From NCBI GenBank assembly GCA_024637315.1, contig JAGXFH010000060.1:1-64000 (forward strand): a DNA stretch of 64,000 bases. Reading direction: 5' to 3'. This DNA comes from Brevirhabdus sp. Its GTDB lineage: Bacteria; Pseudomonadota; Alphaproteobacteria; Rhodobacterales; Rhodobacteraceae. Below are positions 63,056 through 64,000 of the stretch, one piece after another; position 1 is the stretch's first letter, and the number at the start of each line of letters is the position of its first letter. A program made the position numbers and the translations under genes. The notes below the pieces were generated by a model. That model made no database searches, was not told where the DNA came from, and worked only from the letters and a program-made list of their open reading frames with translations.

Positions 63056-64000
63056 TCAGGCTTCGGCCTCCTCTTCGGTTGTCTCTTCGGCCACTACTTC
63101 GGGCTCAAGATCTGCCGGGTCAACCCAGCCCAGTTGAATCCGGGCCGTCATGACCAAATGTTGCGCCTCTTCAAGGCTGACGTCAAATTTCTCCAGAACG
63201 CCTTCGTCCTTCTTGCGTTCGCCGTTCTCGGTTGTCCAGCCGCCGGCCAGCTCCCAGTCGGCGCAGGTGGCGAAATCTTCCAGCGTTTTCACGCTGTCTT
63301 CGGCCAACGCCTCCAGCATTTGGGGAGTGAGCCCCTCGAATTCAACCAGGCTGTCTTCCACCCCCAACTCGCGGGCATGATCCAGCGCCTTCTTGTTCTG
63401 TGCTTCCAGATAGTCTCTGGCGCGGGCCTGCAGTTCGGCAGCCGTCCCCTCGTCGACACCGTCGATCACCAGAAGTTCATCCTGTTCGACATAGGCGACT
63501 TCCTCGAGCGAGGTGAAGCCTTCCGACACCAGAAGCTGGGCGAAGAATTCGTCAAGGTCCAGCGTGTCCATGAACAGCTTGGTCCGCTCGGCAAACTCCG
63601 CCTGACGGCGCTCGCTTTCCTCGGCCTCGGTCATGATGTCGATGTCCAGCCCGGTCAACTGGCTGGCCAACCTGACGTTCTGGCCACGCCTGCCAATCGC
63701 AAGCGACAGCTGTTCATCGGGGACCACAACCTCGATCCGGTTGGCTTCTTCGTCGATGACGACCTTGCTGACCTCGGCGGGCTGCAGAGCGTTCACAAGG
63801 AATGTTGCCTGATCCTCGTTCCACGGAATGATGTCGATCTTCTCGCCCTGAAGCTCGTTCACCACGGCCTGCACGCGCGAACCGCGCATGCCGACGCAGG
63901 CGCCGACGGGGTCGATCGAGTTGTCATAGCTGATCACGGCGATCTTGGCGCGGCTGCCGGGGTCGCGAGCGACGGCCTTGATCTCGATGATGCCATCGTA
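63056..64000 (-). CDS. nusA: Transcription termination/antitermination factor NusA, C-terminal part
   Basis: The 3' 314 codons; the gene continues past the window end in the same frame ([19 protein letters not shown] before the first visible Met). Visible are the S1/KH region with [38 protein letters not shown] (second KH), and the helix-hairpin-helix-like C-terminal repeats typical of proteobacterial NusA ([33 protein letters not shown]). It binds RNA polymerase and controls pausing. First visible gene of the nusA-ylxR-infB operon. Confidence 0.96.
   Translation of the reverse strand, partial: YDGIIEIKAVARDPGSRAKIAVISYDNSIDPVGACVGMRGSRVQAVVNELQGEKIDIIPWNEDQATFLVNALQPAEVSKVVIDEEANRIEVVVPDEQLSLAIGRRGQNVRLASQLTGLDIDIMTEAEESERRQAEFAERTKLFMDTLDLDEFFAQLLVSEGFTSLEEVAYVEQDELLVIDGVDEGTAAELQARARDYLEAQNKKALDHARELGVEDSLVEFEGLTPQMLEALAEDSVKTLEDFATCADWELAGGWTTENGERKKDEGVLEKFDVSLEEAQHLVMTARIQLGWVDPADLEPEVVAEETTEEEAEA

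Noticed and set aside
1-64000. CRISPR arrays, insertion sequences, integrases, attachment sites, prophage
   Set aside because: No regularly spaced repeats, transposase or integrase motifs, or phage structural modules were seen; the single GTA-like small gene is isolated.

Overview
The window is a dense stretch of chromosome (no gap between genes exceeds 300 bases) from an alphaproteobacterium of the order Rhodobacterales (Rhodobacter/Roseobacter group). This rests on several recognisable gene sets: a petP-petR pair, the run tRNA-Leu / rnd / kdsD / lptCAB / hpf / ptsN without rpoN, a NavRosD/NavSp1-like voltage-gated sodium channel, an NDUFA9-like protein, a Hint-domain protein, the secA / peptidyl-prolyl isomerase / argJ / mutT cluster, and a stand-alone homologue of the Rhodobacter gene transfer agent (GTA) head-spike base protein. 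GC content is high throughout. No insertion sequence, integrase, prophage module or CRISPR array was seen.

Layout. 1-5.9 kb: first codons of an HU-like gene, the purine salvage pair ade-amn, an ArsR regulator whose 5' end looks frameshifted, an SDR epimerase and the sodium channel. 5.9-9.9 kb: minus-strand operon of an HDAC-like amidohydrolase, xseB, ispA and dxs (isoprenoid precursors). 9.9-12.7 kb: GTA-spike-base-like small gene, petPR, and ilvE divergent from petP. 12.8-21.5 kb: miscellaneous metabolic, transport and envelope genes (BNR-repeat protein, EamA, SDR, MFS, lytic transglycosylase lipoprotein, queG, GST, mtgA, Hint protein). 21.7-28.2 kb: gltD / GFA-domain gene / gltB. 28.3-30.2 kb: uppP and an NDUFA9-like gene. 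30.3-35.2 kb: tRNA-Leu(CAG), rnd, kdsD, lptC, lptA, lptB, hpf, ptsN.

35.2-46.4 kb is the accessory-looking part: a surface-glycan locus. It encodes a protein with two sulfotransferase domains in tandem, a Core-2/I-branching-type glycosyltransferase with a long uncharacterised C-terminal half, two GT2-type and one GT4-type glycosyltransferases, galE, galU, kdsB, cysQ and a lone ABC-2 export permease. Together they suggest synthesis, Kdo activation, sulfation and export of a sulfated surface polysaccharide, with CysQ clearing the PAP left by PAPS-dependent sulfation. This is the best candidate here for an undescribed system.

46.4-64 kb is housekeeping: alkB, dnaK-dnaJ behind a textbook RpoH (sigma-32) promoter, radC, a PstS-like/OmpA periplasmic protein, a conserved protein of unknown function, secA, a parvulin PPIase, argJ-mutT, a 46-residue small protein sharing a bidirectional terminator with infB, then ylxR and the 3' part of nusA running off the end. 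Many neighbouring genes overlap by ATGA or TGATG junctions, pointing to translational coupling.
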